Source: Clostridia bacterium
GTDB taxonomy: Bacteria; Bacillota; Clostridia; Christensenellales; DTU072
Direction: 5' to 3'
DNA: 6,854 nt
Assembly (NCBI GenBank): GCA_028701415.1
Contig: JAQVQU010000072.1
Coordinates: 1 to 6,854 of the forward strand
Part shown: one piece after another, positions 6,197-6,854 of the stretch
Position numbering within the stretch: the first letter of the stretch is position 1
Layout of the letters: each line of letters begins with the position of its first letter
Notes under the pieces: model-generated
What the model was told of the DNA's origin: nothing
The model's database searches: none
The model's input: only the letters and a program-made list of their open reading frames with translations
Program-made: the position numbers and the translations under genes

Positions 6197-6853
6197 TTAA
6201 TTTGATTTAGGGTAAACTTCTGTATTGATTAGAATTACTATAATCATAGCTGCCACAATAGGCAGTATTTCAATAACTCCGTTCTTATGATTAGGTATTA
6301 GCAATAGTGTTACTATCATTGCGGCAAGAAGGGTTACGAGAAGAATAAAAGTTAAAAGATACCCTTTATATTTTTTTCTGTTCATAAGTAAGTATAAACA
6401 AAGAGAAATTGCAAAGAAAACACCGAATAAAAGAGCTCCAGACCAATGTCCGATTACCTGAAAAGTAGTTGCAATGTTGTTTACTTCATGAAATTCAATT
6501 GATGGTATAAGAGTACACATGGTTAAAAATCCAACACCAATATATGAACAAATAGTCCCGAATTTCCCCATCTTACTTTCAAAATTATCATCTTTGTGAT
6601 AGGCATAATTTATATTCAATAAAAAAGCTAAGTTAGTTACTATTCCAAAGAAGACATATAGCGTGGGGAATCTTCCTGGAATTGTTGCTCGCCCAATCAT
6701 GCTAATTGTATGAGTAATTGGATTTCCCCCAATAACATAACTAAGCGCGATACTGTAGAAAAGATCATAAACTAATGCAAAAATCATTAGTCCAATGCAA
6801 AAATTTTTGTTTTCGACTATTCTTGCAAGTACAGATTGTCCTTTATTCTCCAT
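6197..6853 (-). CDS. Six-helix membrane protein of unknown function
   Basis: This 218-residue protein has a hydrophobic pattern of about six transmembrane helices (near 19-41, 63-82, 98-117, 135-157, 163-186 and 192-210). Notable polar residues in or next to the helices are H48 in THTISMIG, H122-E123 after IPS, and H136 in VIGHWSGALLFG. The layout, with a short ITHTISMIG segment after helix 1 and a final pair of helices, resembles DUF998 or Frag1/DRAM-like proteins, but I cannot assign it firmly. No signal peptide distinct from helix 1 is seen. The ATG is at the window edge, so neither ribosome site nor promoter can be seen and the real start could lie further upstream. It is convergent with the Nudix gene and has its own terminator, so it is not part of that operon. 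Confidence 0.75.
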   Translation of the reverse strand: MENKGQSVLARIVENKNFCIGLMIFALVYDLFYSIALSYVIGGNPITHTISMIGRATIPGRFPTLYVFFGIVTNLAFLLNINYAYHKDDNFESKMGKFGTICSYIGVGFLTMCTLIPSIEFHEVNNIATTFQVIGHWSGALLFGVFFAISLCLYLLMNRKKYKGYLLTFILLVTLLAAMIVTLLLIPNHKNGVIEILPIVAAMIIVILINTEVYPKSN

Positions 6854-6854
6854 G

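Overview
The window is AT-rich, with ATG starts, purine-rich Shine-Dalgarno sites, frequent AGA codons and U-tailed hairpin terminators. This suggests a low-GC Gram-positive bacterium (Bacillota, perhaps Clostridia-like) or a close relative. TGG is used for Trp and TGA for stop, so the code looks standard. I cannot name the genus. No insertion sequence, phage gene, CRISPR array, tRNA or rRNA was seen.

Layout. A short C-terminal gene fragment ends at 58 and is closed by a strong terminator (83-113). An extended -10 promoter (146-154) then starts a plus-strand run of six genes. The first encodes a GPH-family (MelB-like) sugar:cation symporter (211-1572). After a 113-base gap come five tightly packed genes: a YdjC/ChbG-type carbohydrate deacetylase (1686-2537), a UV-damage endonuclease UvsE carrying an extra C-terminal DUF1722 (YbgA-like) domain (2539-3795), a NatA-type ABC ATPase (3807-4583), its NatB-type permease (4580-5746), and a MutT/NudG-type Nudix hydrolase (5749-6144). 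Spacings in this block are 1, 11, -4 and 2 bases, so translational coupling and co-transcription are likely. A hairpin at 6141-6171 separates the block from a convergent minus-strand gene for a six-helix membrane protein of unknown function (6197-6853), whose upstream region lies outside the window.

How the genes may work together. The symporter and deacetylase form a plausible pair for uptake and trimming of an acetylated amino sugar. UvsE and the Nudix protein both protect the genome: one nicks DNA at UV lesions, the other hydrolyses damaged nucleotides. The NatAB-like exporter between them has no obvious functional link, so the block may be a housekeeping operon of mixed content rather than one pathway.

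The most interesting item is the UvsE-DUF1722 fusion. Every metal-ligand and lesion-probing residue I could align to Thermus UVDE is kept, and the added domain is one that in E. coli (ybgA) sits next to the photolyase gene phr. This gives an independent link between DUF1722 and UV damage.
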